Positions 50,001 to 61,013 of a stretch of DNA of 64,000 nt are shown here, piece after piece (within the stretch, counting starts at the first letter, position 1; each line of letters opens with the position of its first letter). The notes under the pieces are model-generated. The model did no database searches and was not told where the DNA came from. It saw only the letters and a list, made by a program, of their open reading frames with translations. This stretch comes from Phaseolus vulgaris (taxonomy: Eukaryota; Streptophyta; Magnoliopsida; Fabales; Fabaceae). The DNA is taken from assembly GCF_000499845.2 (NCBI RefSeq), contig NC_023757.2, positions 1,560,720-1,624,719 of the forward strand, given 5' to 3'. Made by a program: the position numbers and the translations under genes.

Positions 50001-50539
50001 CATTTTCATGTGGTGACAAATGATGGTTGAAATTTGTGGTCTCAGGTTTCATAGTGATGTCTGACGTGAAATCTTTTGAAAAAAAAGACATAAAGAATGT
50101 AGATTCACTCTTGGAAGATTTGTTTTGCTCATTTTTCTTTGTGGTTCTGTTTTAGAGAAATTCCAAGTGTTTTACATGGGATCTATTTTATTGTTTTACT
50201 TGTAGCGTCTAATAAACACATGTGGTGATGCAGGGTGTGAGCAAGGGACTAGTGGCCAAACGCCTACTTTCTGCCATGCAAGAAAAAGGAATGTGCCCTG
50301 ATTTTGTTTTGTGCATAGGAGATGACAGGTCTGATGAAGACATGTTTGAGGTGATCACCAGCTCAATGGGCGGGCCAATCGCTCCGCGAGCCGAGGTTTT
50401 TGCCTGCACCGTTTGTCGAAAACCCAGTAAGGCTAAGTACTATCTGGATGATACCACTGAAATAGTGAGATTGCTCCAAGGCTTAGCCTGTGTTTCAGAG
50501 CAAATAGTTTCATTTTCTTCAGAGCAAATAGTTTGTTAA
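47018..50539 (+). CDS. Class II trehalose-6-phosphate synthase-like protein (TPS + TPP domains)
   Basis: Exons 47018-49023, 49120-49393 and 50234-50539 give 861 residues, the normal class II length with three coding exons. The N-terminus MVSKSYSNLLELASGE is like the TPS8-10 group. A GT20 synthase-like domain (about 60-545) is followed by a HAD phosphatase-like domain (about 590-850) with DYDGT (602-606) and GDDRSDEDMF (about 789). Synthase-domain changes typical of class II are seen: the Arg-Leu-Asp of active enzymes reads GVDD near 345. The second phosphatase motif reads SARSR (641) where SGR is usual. Class II proteins are generally not active synthases and are thought to act in sugar (T6P/SnRK1-linked) signalling. 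The last 16 residues contain a duplicated SEQIV, due to a 24-bp repeat. Expression control by uORFs and G-boxes is possible. Confidence 0.95.
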
Positions 50540-51017
50540 GATGGTGGTGATGGTGAGAGGTATTATTACTATTACTATATTACTGTTATTGTGCTTGCTT
50601 TATTTTGTCCTTGAGAAATGTAGGCTCAGTTGTGCTGCTCTTAAATCTTAATATATACACAACTAATGTTATTGGTTTCCTTCATATTTCCATGTAAATT
50701 ATCCTTGTTACTGAGAGAAGTTCTGTATCGGATTCTGCTCCTTAAAATGCTTGATTTCTATCAGGAAAACTTGTACATATAACTGGTTTCTTTCAAGCCA
50801 TCAACTCTTGTTCTGCATTCCTTTCAACCATTGATGCTAGGATGTGAACATGAAGCTGTGAAATGGTATTGCTAACATCATGTATATTTTTTCATATCTA
50901 CCTTTACTTCCTATGTAAAATTAAGTTAACTTACACATTTGTCATAACTGTGATAATGGGTAAAATAAGAAAGATTATTAACCTTGGACAAAAAACAATA
51001 TTTAATACAAAATCAAG

Positions 51018-51303
51018 TATATATTAGAGAGTACACAAGAGATAAGAGATAAATTATACAAGAGGTTAAAAGCATTGTAGTATATATTAGAGAACACACA
51101 AGAAATAGACTATACATTAGGTTAAGAACATACTTCTTCTTGGTCATCTTGAATGTTCTGGATTAGGTTAAGAACATACTTCTTGGTCATCTTGAATGTT
51201 CTGGGTTTAAGATCGTCTTGAATGTTCTGGATTAGGTTAAGAACATACTTCTTGGTAATCTTAAATGTTCTGGGTTTAAGATTGTTCTGGGTTTAAGATT
51301 GTT
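51018..51303 (+). repeat. Composite minisatellite
   Basis: A TATATATTAGAGA block recurs at 51018 and 51079. Then ATTAGGTTAAGAACATACTT recurs at 51116, 51162 and 51231, each copy followed by CTTGGTCATCTTGAATGTTC-like sequence and GGGTTTAAGAT(C/T)GT extensions. Unit length varies between 46 and about 70. Confidence 0.85.
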
Positions 51304-53597
51304 ACACTCTTGTCTGAAATAGAAAGTTATAATTATTTATAATATTTTAAAATAGTCAAAAAGGACAAAATTATTAATAGGGGTGTTGAAATATGATCCA
51401 ATAGTTTTTATAATATTTTTTTTATTGCAATAGCAAGTTGTTTTTTTTTATCATTGTTGAATGAACCATGTGTTACATTTGTTGAAGTTTGAGACTTTTA
51501 GAGGATCAACACTTCTTTAATGTGCCTAATTTTGCCCAAATTTTCTTGAAGTATTCATAGTGGTTGAATCGAGAGGAGTTACTTGAAATTTTAGAAGATT
51601 ATTTGTCTCATTTTTTTGGGTACAAGTGTTTGTCTCATTTGTATAATAATATAATAATACTATACTATGTTGGACCACCTAATAAACAAGGTAAGATATT
51701 ATTGATTCATGAATTTATGGGACAATGATTTTATTTTTTTAAAGTAAGGTATTAGTTATAAATTTGTGAACAGAAAAAAATACACGTGGAGAATTTCTTT
51801 CCTTAAATATTTTTTTAGTGTGCTTAGAACATTAGTTGAAGAATTTAAAATACATTTTAATTTTTTTTATTAATACTCTTCAACACATGTGTTTTTCAAT
51901 GCATTTTAATGTAAATCTTTACAAAACACATTTTATGTTGAATTAAAAGTGTTTAGGGTGGGTTGTGAACAAAATAAAATTCGAACTAATAACTTATAAT
52001 TATAAATACGTAAAATTTTGTTTTGAGAACATATAAATAATATATTAGATATAGTTCACTTGTACAAAATAAACAATAATGAAAATGATAACAAAAAATA
52101 TACGAATTTATAAAATTATGTACATGATAATTAATAACAGAAAAAATATTTTTTATTTATTTAAAATAATTATATTTATAAGTTGTAAATTCAATATTAA
52201 AGTTAATCATCCTCGAGTTTAATTAGTTTGACTCGGATTCAATTAGATTAGTCTAAAAATCATAACTAATTTAATTAGTTCGATTAATTTTTTTAAATAT
52301 ATGGATCTAATAATCCAAATATCTAAACACCTAGTATTGTTTGTAAATGGTTAGAAGGATAATTATACCTAATTTAACTTTATTAATGGAAATTAATGCG
52401 ACCTTGGTATTGTTAACGAAAGTTAGGATACTGTCGTTGGCAAAGCTCAAAAGCCTTGTGTATGAATCAAAGCATACATTTATGTAGTTGGTCCACTCAA
52501 TATACATTTAATATAAACTTTTTTTTTCAGTTGAATAATTTTTTTAAGAAATGAATATTAAGTATGTTTAGATTATGAAATGTTTTTATTTTATGTATAA
52601 GACGTATATTTATGAATGATGTGACAATAATTCGAATCAGATATATGAACTTTCATTATTATAGGTTATAAAAAAACTTTAATATCATATTGAGAAGTAA
52701 ATTTTAAGTTTAATTTAATTCTATACGACCGACAAGATTTGTCTTTATAAAATGTTGTTATTTTATTGATATATTATGAAATATTTTTATCTTATTAATA
52801 TATTAATATGTGTAAAATAATTTTTTTTATTAGGACAAAAAGACTTAGTGATTTTTAAAATTTAATATCAGTTTCATTAGTTTCTTATTGCTTCCACTTG
52901 TAGAAAATTAACGTTAACCATATTTTTCCCCCACCATAATATTCTTCTCAATAGTTACTTTTTTTAAAGAGGAAAGTTATGTATGAAAAGCCATTTTAGA
53001 AAAAAGAGAAGAGTGTTAATAATAATATCTAGAGAAAAATATTAATCCGAAATAAAGTTCATTAATGAAATAATAAGGGATAAAGTTGTTTTATGGAAGA
53101 AATGGATGAGAGAGAATACGAGATAGGGCACTTTACTTTTTTTTAACAAAAAGTTAATACTTTAATTACTAATATTTATCGATAAAAAAGAAAAATAATT
53201 AATTTAAAATAAGTTGACTATTATAAGTAATTTAATATATGATATTTATATATATATATATATGTATTTATTTTTTTAATCAATAAAGAAATCGTTAATA
53301 GACTCTAAATAATTTTAGTAACATAAGTTTATAAAATAAGATTTGTATGTTATGAATATAATCTCTAATAATAAAATGTGAAAGTTACAATTACAAATAG
53401 TTTGACACCTTTTTGTGCTTTCAAGATAAACGCTCCAAGAAGAAAAAAAAAACTTATACACATATGCACAAGATCCCGTATAAAAAAAAACAAGAAAAAA
53501 GAGGCCCAGCAGAAAACAAAAAGAGGCCCACAGCCCAACAAAAAACTAAGCCCAAAAGACTAAATAGAAGCCCAAAACTAAAACTTAAACTGAAAAC

Positions 53598-54040
53598 AGA
53601 CTGATTTTTCCTGCACCTTCATACTTTCTTGTGTCACCTCCATACCAAATATAGAAATACCCTTTTATCCTTTTGTGCCACCCTCTTAATCTTGGAAGAT
53701 GTTTTTGAATCCATAAGTATTCTTTAGATTTATGAAATCTGGAAGTCTTTTTTGAATTTGAGATAAGTCTATGACTTATGTAATCTGTCACACATTTGAA
53801 AAAAGACTTCTGGATTGCATAATCCAGAAGCTAATCTTAATCCAGAAAAGACTTTCGGATTATGTAATCTGGAAGTTAATCAAACATTTGAAAAAAAGGC
53901 TTCTGGATTATATAATCCAGAAACTAATCACAAAAGACTTCCAGATTACATAATTTAAAATATTAAAGAAAAATATTTTTAGAATTAAAAAACTTATGGG
54001 TGGCACAAGAAATTATGGAACTGCAGAAAGAAGCAATCCT
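53598..54040. mobile_element. MITE built of small palindromes, with imperfect terminal inverted repeats
   Basis: The left end has TTTTTCCTGCACCTTCATAC then TTTCTTGTGTCACCTCCATA; the right end on the opposite strand has TCTTTCTGCAGTTCCATAAT then TTTCTTGTGCCACCCATAA. The interior repeats a 26-bp palindrome of the form ACTTCTGGATT..AATCCAGAAG at least three times (about 53800-53950). No ORF of interest and no certain target-site duplication. Confidence 0.65.
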
Positions 54041-54789
54041 TAAAACATTATCACAAACCAATTCGGTTCCTTCATGTTCATATTTTATGTTTTTTATAAT
54101 AAAATTTTAAACGTGTCAAATGATAAATAACACGTGGAGTGATTACCTAATTGAGATTCTATGCTTGCATAACTATATAATCGGAACCTTTTTTTATTTA
54201 CAAAGTCAATGTTCCAACAAATCATAGAAAATGAAATATTAACTTTTATATGACAAAATGTATAAACAAAAGAAACATTGTATAAATTGTTTTTATTTTG
54301 TTTTTCCCTTGCCTTCACAAGTCCAATTCCAGATAACCTTAACAACGTCGATTAATGCAATTTGAATTTTTTTCAATGATACAATGCATAGAAATTTTGT
54401 ATATAATACAAGAATAATTGATTTTTTTTTTCATACAAATATAAAAATTTAAATTCTAAATCACTTAACCTAGTATTTGTCAAACAACACAGTGTCACGT
54501 TGGGTCCAGGGTTGTAGGTAAACCAAACAAATCTCTTATATTTTTGAAGTTTGAGGAAATGTCATTTTTGATGGCTTTACTTTAAATTATCTTGGATAAG
54601 GAACATTTTGTTTACGTATATGAAAAGGATAAAAAAAGTTCAACATGTTCATAAAACATTATTTTCAGTTAACTATGACACATAAAATAATTTTTTATTT
54701 ATGTCTTTCAACTACACTCTTCCATTATATGAAAGAAATGCTTCATGAGTTATCGATGAAACAAAATTTGCAGAGAAGATAAAGTGAAA

Positions 54790-57700
54790 ATGGTGATAAA
54801 GGCATTAGCACCAAATGGAGGCACTGGTGAATTCAGCTACTCCAAAAATTCTTACTTTCAGGTACACACACCAACCTTTTCATCAACAAAACTAAGAAAA
54901 AAATAAAATAAACTACAAAGTTTTAGGGTTAGAGCTTGAAATTTGGAAGGGCCAATAACAGCTACAAAGTTAGGATCTAAATTATAGATGTCTTTATTTT
55001 GATGGTTTATGGATAAATATGCAAAGTTAATTCATGCATGGTGGTGTTCATTAAGGACTTATCAACATGCATGCATCTCTATACATAGAGAAGAAGAAAA
55101 TGAAAAAAAAAGATTTTTTTATTAACAAAAAATAATAAATTAAAATGAATATTCAAGAGATATTTTAATTTATATAAAAACATATATGAAAGATATACAA
55201 AAGACAGACTGAAGAAGCCATAACTTACAAAGCCACCAGCAGTTTGAAAAAAAAGTTTGTAAGCTTATAATTCTCTTTTTATTTATAATATATATATATA
55301 TATATATATTTTATTAATTAATTTTATTAATTAATTAATTAATAAAACTTGAAACACCCATCAATTCTTCAAGACAAAGTGTAAGTGCACCTACCCACTT
55401 TCTCAATATTTCTAAAATTATTTGTAAGTTAATGATAAGCATTTTGAAGTTAGTTGAGAAGTTTTTTAAATGAAGAAATTTATTTTATTTATTTTTCCTT
55501 ATAAACAAATATTGGAAGTTCTTCATTTATAAATGAATTTCAACCTTTGCAATTATTTGCAAACAAGTTAAATTTTAAGGTTTAATCCAGTTCAAATTAC
55601 ACTTTAGGTATATTTATTTGTGAAAACAAAAGTCAAGTATTGGAAGTTAACATACTTTTTACGTTTTTTGAGATGTACTTTTTGTGTAAAAGTTTTGCTA
55701 ATGATTTTCTAAAAAAAAAAACACACTTTAACTTAAAATATTGAATGATATAAAAAATATATTTGTTTCAAATATTAAAAGAATCATTATACAAAGATAT
55801 TACAAAGTAAACTTTAAGCATAACTTATCCCGTAAAACTAACTCATGAAGTTGAGATTTGCATCCATTTATATACAATGGAAGACTTTGATTTTTAGTCG
55901 ATGTGGAATCTCCAATCAGAGATGTGAAAAAAAGGAGATGATAGTTTAGAGTTGTATACGATTCTTGATGTGATGAATTTAGAAATAAATATATATGATA
56001 AAGGATAAGTTTGAAATTAAATGATACAAAAAATATTTAAATAATAGTATTGAGAGTTATAATGTGGTTGTATAAAAAATGAGTTGTCAATGTATCATTG
56101 TCCGTAAAAAAAAAAAAATGTTTTGCAGAAACAAAATTTAAGTGTTGTTGAGAGTAAGATAGAAGAAGAAATCCAGAAGAAGCTGGATGTGAATAAACTA
56201 GCTTCTGCTTCCAACATGATCATTCGTATTGCGGATTTGGGGTGTGCCACTGGTCCAAACACCTTCATGAATGCACAAAATGTGATCGAAGGCATCAAAC
56301 ACAAGTACCAAAGCCAGTGTCCAAACACTGAAACAGAACCAGAATTTCATGTGTTCTTCAATGATCTACCATCCAATGATTTCAACACCCTTTTCACCTC
56401 CTTGCCCCAAGATAGAAGCTACTTTGCTGCTGGGGTTCCTGGTTCTTTCTACAATCGTTTGTTTCCCCAGTCATGTATTCATTTTGCATACTCTACTTTG
56501 GCCCTCCATTTTCTTTCAAAGTCACCAGAAGTGGTGCAAGAAAGGAACAGTCCTGCATGGAACAAAGGTAGAATTCACCACACAGGTGCTTCCAAGGAAG
56601 TGGTTGATGCATATGCAACTCAATTTGGTGAGGATGTTGGAAAGTTCTTGGATGCTAGGGCTATGGAGTTAGTCCCTGGTGGCATGTTGGTCATAGTCAT
56701 GTCAAGTGTTCCTAATGGCATGCCTTATTCTGAGGTCGCAAGTGGCATGCTATTTGATTGCATGGGATCTATTCTCATAGACCTTTCTAAGGAGGTAATT
56801 ATACTACTTTTTCACTTTTTTTTATCAGCAATAAGGATTGAATGACAGGAATCACTTAAGAGGTGGTTCAACCCTTATACATACCTATATAATATGAATC
56901 AATTATCAGGTTTTCTATATAACTACTTTTTCACTTATTCTCACCGGTGCATAATAGTGCTTTAATCACGGTTAAAAATGTCATATAAAGACGGTTCAGA
57001 AACCATCGTATCATAATTTATATATGAAAGTCTACCTACAATAAATTAGTATATATAATATTCTTCAAAAAATTCTATAAATATATGAAAAAGTTTTATG
57101 TCATTCTAATAATTCATCTATCCTAAAGTGTTATACATGGTTACCTTAAGCTTAAGATACATCTAAGTGAGTTTCTTTGCATTTGTATCTCCTCTCCCTC
57201 TCAACATGTTATATCCAGAATAAGCATTGAAATAATAAGATTTTATGTTAGAACACATAATATTATGTTTTTTTTTTCCGGCAAAGAATAAAAATGAATT
57301 AAAGGGATACTTTAGGGGTATCCCAATCTGTATACAAGAAAAAAGAAAAACAACCAGTTTTTAGCTTAGGACAAAACAAAAGTGTCCCAAACCCCCTAAA
57401 AAGAGTTCAAACTTTGCATAGCACTTCCCTTAAAAACACAAAGAAAAGACCCTTTCCCTTAAAAACACAAAGAAAAGACCCTATCTTTCTATGTAATGTA
57501 CGAGTAATAAATTTTTAAATGTATTATAATCATAATGGTTTAATACATATCTAATTTATATTAGAAAACATCATACTGAATTTCAGAATTTTATGACAAG
57601 TGAGAGTATGGGAACTAAAAGCTTAAAATACCTGAAAAATACCTAAATAATACTTAAAATTAAAAAAATAATAGTAAATGGTGGATTTTTTGAAATTTTA

Positions 57701-58364
57701 GTCGACCCCAATTCCCTTTGGGGATTGCCCACGACCTTCGTTATCTCGTTTCGAGCATTTGAAGTTTTTTCATGCTAATTTTTTACAATTCCAAATCTAT
57801 CACTAAATCCTAAATATATGCAAGCAAATATTTATTATAAAATTAATTAAAAAATTTAAAAAATACTAACTAATTAACCTTTGTATAGTGGAGTAGTAGA
57901 AAAAAGTAATTTTATAAACCAATTTTGTGGTTAAATATTGATAGATGGACTGAACTATGGCTTAAAGAAAACTTATAAAATTGGATAAACCTTACCTTAA
58001 TATGCCATTTTTTTGACAGGGGTTGTTTGATGAATCTGAAATTGATTCCTTCAATCTTCCATGCTATGCCTCAAGTCCAGAGGAGATGAGAAAGGTGGTG
58101 GAAAGGAATGGGAAATTTAGCATTGAAAGAATGGAGTTAACAAATCCAATGCCATTGTTAAAGAACATACAAACACTAATACCTGATTGGATAACACATG
58201 TGAGGGTTGTAATGGACCCAATTTTCAGCAGACACTTTGGAAATCAAGTCACTCATCAAATGTTCCAACGTTTGACCAAACACTTGTTAGACAAAGTTCA
58301 AGTACTAGAAACAAAATACAGAGACAAAACACAACTTTTTGTTGTACTACAGAGAAAGGAGTAA
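54790..58364 (+). CDS. SABATH family SAM-dependent carboxyl methyltransferase, copy 1
   Basis: Exons 54790-54861, 56129-56794 and 58020-58364 give 360 residues, the usual length for enzymes that methylate carboxyl groups of small acids such as salicylate, jasmonate, benzoate or IAA. The start is the only ATG after an in-frame TGA. The SAM-binding motif ADLGCATGPNT is at about 59-69. N-terminal SYSKNSYFQ keeps the substrate-tethering Gln (24, equivalent to SAMT Gln25). NSPAWNKG is intact. The position matching SAMT Trp151 is Phe152 (ALHFLSK). Intron 1 carries an antisense TRIM-like repeat, and intron 2 is 1225 bases long with transposon remnants against 91 bases in copy 2. Substrate cannot be named; resembles the Arabidopsis At2g14060/At5g38100 type clade. 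Confidence 0.93.
55797..55918 (-). repeat. TRIM-LTR-like repeat, copy D (antisense, in SABATH-1 intron 1)
   Basis: On the minus strand it starts TGATTGGAGATTCCACATCG and continues GTATATAAATGGATGCAAAT and GCTTAAAGTTTACTTTGTAA, in the same order as copies B and C. Confidence 0.65.
56942..57040 (+). mobile_element. CACTA-like element end fragment in SABATH-1 intron 2
   Basis: CACCGGTGCATAATAGTGCT followed by ATAAAGACGGTTCAGAACCA palindromic sequence, as in the terminal and subterminal parts of plant CACTA/EnSpm derivatives. No matching opposite end seen nearby. Confidence 0.5.
57266..57482 (-). mobile_element. Candidate 5'-truncated LINE tail (antisense)
   Basis: A poly(T) run followed by CCGGCAAAGAATAAAAATGA looks like the poly(A)-bearing 3' end of a plant L1 element read from the other strand. 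It is followed by a 29-bp tandem duplication (TTCCCTTAAAAACACAAAGA... at 57425 and 57454). No coding remnant and no target-site duplication found. Confidence 0.35.
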
Positions 58365-58561
58365 GTGTGCTTTCTTCATGTTGCTTCAGAAACAGCCTTG
58401 CAAGATTTCAAATAATGTCTCACCTCCTATGTCACAATTTGATGTACACTGAAATTTCTTTCAATAATTTTGTGATTTTGAATTATAAAATTTGATTTAA
58501 TGTCTTAATGTTTGTTCTTTTTAATACAGTCTTTACAAAAAAGTTATTAAATATAAATTAA

Positions 58562-58940
58562 CACTACAAGAAAATCATGAAATAGAAACCAATTTTTAGA
58601 GACTAAAATAATTAGTAGCAATAGTAACTAAATTAGAAATCATTTAGAAACTAAAACAAAAATTGGTTTCTAAATTAGTTTCTATTATTGTTAAATAATT
58701 TTTAAATTGGTATCTAAATAACAACTAAGTTTTAACTACCAATTATTTAGTTTCTAAATTTGGTCTCTAAAACCTTGGTTGCTAATTAGATACCAATTTA
58801 AAAACTATTTAATAATAGAAACTAATTTAGAAACCAACTTTTGTTTTAGTTTCTAAGATGGTCTCTAATTTAGTTACTTATTGCAACTAATTATTTTGGT
58901 CTCTAAAAATTGGTTTCTATTTCATGGTTTTCTTGTAGTG
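58562..58940. mobile_element. CACTA-type MITE, complete, 379 bp
   Basis: Left end CACTACAAGAAAATCATGAA; right end on the opposite strand CACTACAAGAAAACCATGAA. The two halves are complementary over nearly the full length, so it can fold into one long hairpin. It is flanked by TAA on both sides (58559-58561 and 58941-58943), the 3-bp target duplication expected for CACTA transposition. No ORF, so non-autonomous. Confidence 0.9.
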
Positions 58941-58959
58941 TAATTTTAAAGTCTACAAT

Positions 58960-59330
58960 AATTAGTTATTATTTGACTAAATTAAAGATAATTTTATAAA
59001 CTAAAAAAATTATTGGTATTTAAAGTACTTTTTATTATTAATAAAAGTTTATAAAATAGTTTCTAAATTGTTATTCTAAATTAGTTTTTATTAGTCTTTT
59101 AGAAAATAATTTATAATCTAAAATATTAATAGCTAAAATCTTGATAATTAATTTAGATACCAATTTAAAAATAATTTTAGAAATAATTTTTTATTAATAA
59201 TAAAAACTATTTTAGATAATAATAATTTTTTAATCTCTAAAATAGTATCTAATTTAGTTAATATAATAACTAATTATTTTTTTTCACTAAATTTAGTTAC
59301 TATGATTACTTATTATTTATTATTTATGTT
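58960..59330. repeat. Decayed second MITE of the same family
   Basis: Immediately downstream of the intact element: ACTAAATTAAAGATAATTTT, TTTATTATTAATAAAAGTTT, ATTTAGATACCAATTTAAAA and ATCTCTAAAATAGTATCTAA echo its blocks with many substitutions. Terminal motifs are lost. Confidence 0.55.
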
Positions 59331-59921
59331 TAAAATCAACTTTGAGTGATAAGTTGGTAGTTTTTCTAACTTTTAGTAGACATGCCACATAATCTAAATT
59401 AAACACTTAAGAAGATAATTTTTTTTTTTAAACTTTCATTTTAACCTAACGTGAGTCAAGCAAATGAAGGAGCAGAAAGTATATAACGCTTTCATATCTG
59501 TTATTTTAATTTAATAAATATTGATTTTTTTTTACGAAATGCGTTATGCTTGATTACTTTTGAAAGAAGAGTTTTGACTAATTCTTATAGATAATTTAAT
59601 TTAATATAAAAGTAAAGCTTCAGATAGGTTTTTTCAAAATTTAGATTACTTCAATAAATATGTATTAATAGATAAAGTGCATCAGACAAAGTTCTTGTTA
59701 TTGTCTAACATATAATAACAATGTTGTCTAAAATCAAAGCACATAATCAAATTTCTAATCACAAAAATGTTTTGATAACTAATCGAAATTATCTATCAAA
59801 ATAAGAAACACATATATACTTTGAAAGAAACAAATATGGAAATATATTTTATATAGAAAGAATATATCTTTAAAACGTTTATATAGAAACTCAAAAGGGA
59901 AACAATTTGAAACATAATATT

Positions 59922-60031
59922 CTCATTTAAGTCTTATTATTGTTTTATATGTTATTTTTTTTCAAAGAGAAGCTCATTTAAGTCTTATTATTGTTTTATA
60001 TGTTATTTTTTTTCAAAGAGAAGCTCATTCG
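59922..60031 (+). repeat. Perfect 51-bp tandem duplication
   Basis: CTCATTTAAGTCTTATTATT at 59922 and again at 59973, each continuing identically to TTTTTTTTCAAAGAGAAG; a third start (CTCATT) follows at 60024. Confidence 0.95.
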
Positions 60032-60926
60032 TATCAAAACCCATATTAAGCTTCTAGTAAACATATTGGAAGAGATGCAATGTAAGATCTTTGTAGTTGA
60101 CAATGTTACTAGATCTTAACATTTTTTTTTTGAAGCAATGGTTATCTTTGAAGATCTATAAGAAGGAATCAAGATGAAGATATGAATAAATTTTTTTTTA
60201 CAAGTGCTATACAACCTTCGAGCTGCATTAGAAGTGTTTTTTGTGAGTTAGTAAAAACCTTTGTATTTGACCATCTTTTCTCATGTATTTGACCTATTTT
60301 TTACAATTCGTATTAAAACTCAGACTTTAAATTGTTGAACACTTAGCCATGCCTAGAAGAAAATATCAGAATAAAAAAAAAACATTTTTTAATTGAGGAA
60401 ACGTCTCCCAATAAATCTCTCTCTTCCCGACTTAATTGAGGGTATCAATAATTTAACTCCTCTACGACCATAGCTTTTTAACAGAAATTGTCTTGATCAA
60501 CGTCTAGTTGGATTTCAAAAGAAAAAAAAAATATTATCTATATCGATCATTCTTAATAAACTAAAACATTAAATCGTTTCAAGATCAAGATATCATTATA
60601 GACAGTAATATTCTATTATTTTAAACATCCTTCCTTACTCAATTACTGAAAAGGAATAGCCATTGATCTGAAGTTTCAACAAATAGCCATATGATTATAG
60701 TATTCTTAACCAGGTCATGATGGCACAAACAATGGTCCCAAAGGGTTGAACCTAAAGCCACAAGAATGCCATTTTTTATGCCTTTATATATACTTTAATT
60801 TATCTTTAAAAGTGAATCTGAAGTTCCTGAGACAACCATGAAAGGAGAAAAGGGTAAATAAACTTGAGATTACATTAATGCATGTTTCTATGGTGGTGGT
60901 GGTTCCACACCATCTCAACATAATTC

Positions 60927-60935
60927 TATATAAAC
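60927..60935 (+). promoter_or_regulatory. TATA box of SABATH copy 2
   Basis: TTCTATATAAACTC lies 79-87 bases before the chosen ATG. A start site about 30 bases downstream would fall near 60960, which bears on which ATG is used. Confidence 0.55.
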
Positions 60936-60955
60936 TCTTGTCTGGATCAGTGTAA

Positions 60956-61012
60956 TGGCAGAGTCTTCATGGATCGTCTATCACACCAAATTTCTGAAGA
61001 TGAGAGAGTGAA
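60956..61012 (+). promoter_or_regulatory. Possible 18-residue uORF of SABATH copy 2
   Basis: ATGGCAGAGTCTTCATGG opens a frame (MAESSWIVYH...) that ends TGA one base before the chosen ATG at 61014. It matters only if transcription starts upstream of 60956, which the TATA position leaves open. Confidence 0.3.
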
Positions 61013-61013
61013 A

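Larger units (their letters stand above)
50540..54789. other. Intergenic region between TPS and the SABATH pair
   Basis: TPS 3' flank, then AT-rich DNA with a minisatellite (51018-51303), a MITE (53598-54040) and (AT)n near 53250. No coding exon recognised. Confidence 0.55.
58365..60926. other. Spacer between the two SABATH genes
   Basis: 3' flank of copy 1, an intact-looking CACTA-type MITE (58562-58940), a decayed relative (58960-59330), a 51-bp tandem duplication (59922-60031) and AT-rich DNA; no exon recognised. Confidence 0.6.

Noticed and set aside
53378..53604. Lys-rich ORFs of about 60 codons
   Set aside because: A-rich low-complexity translation adjoining a MITE.
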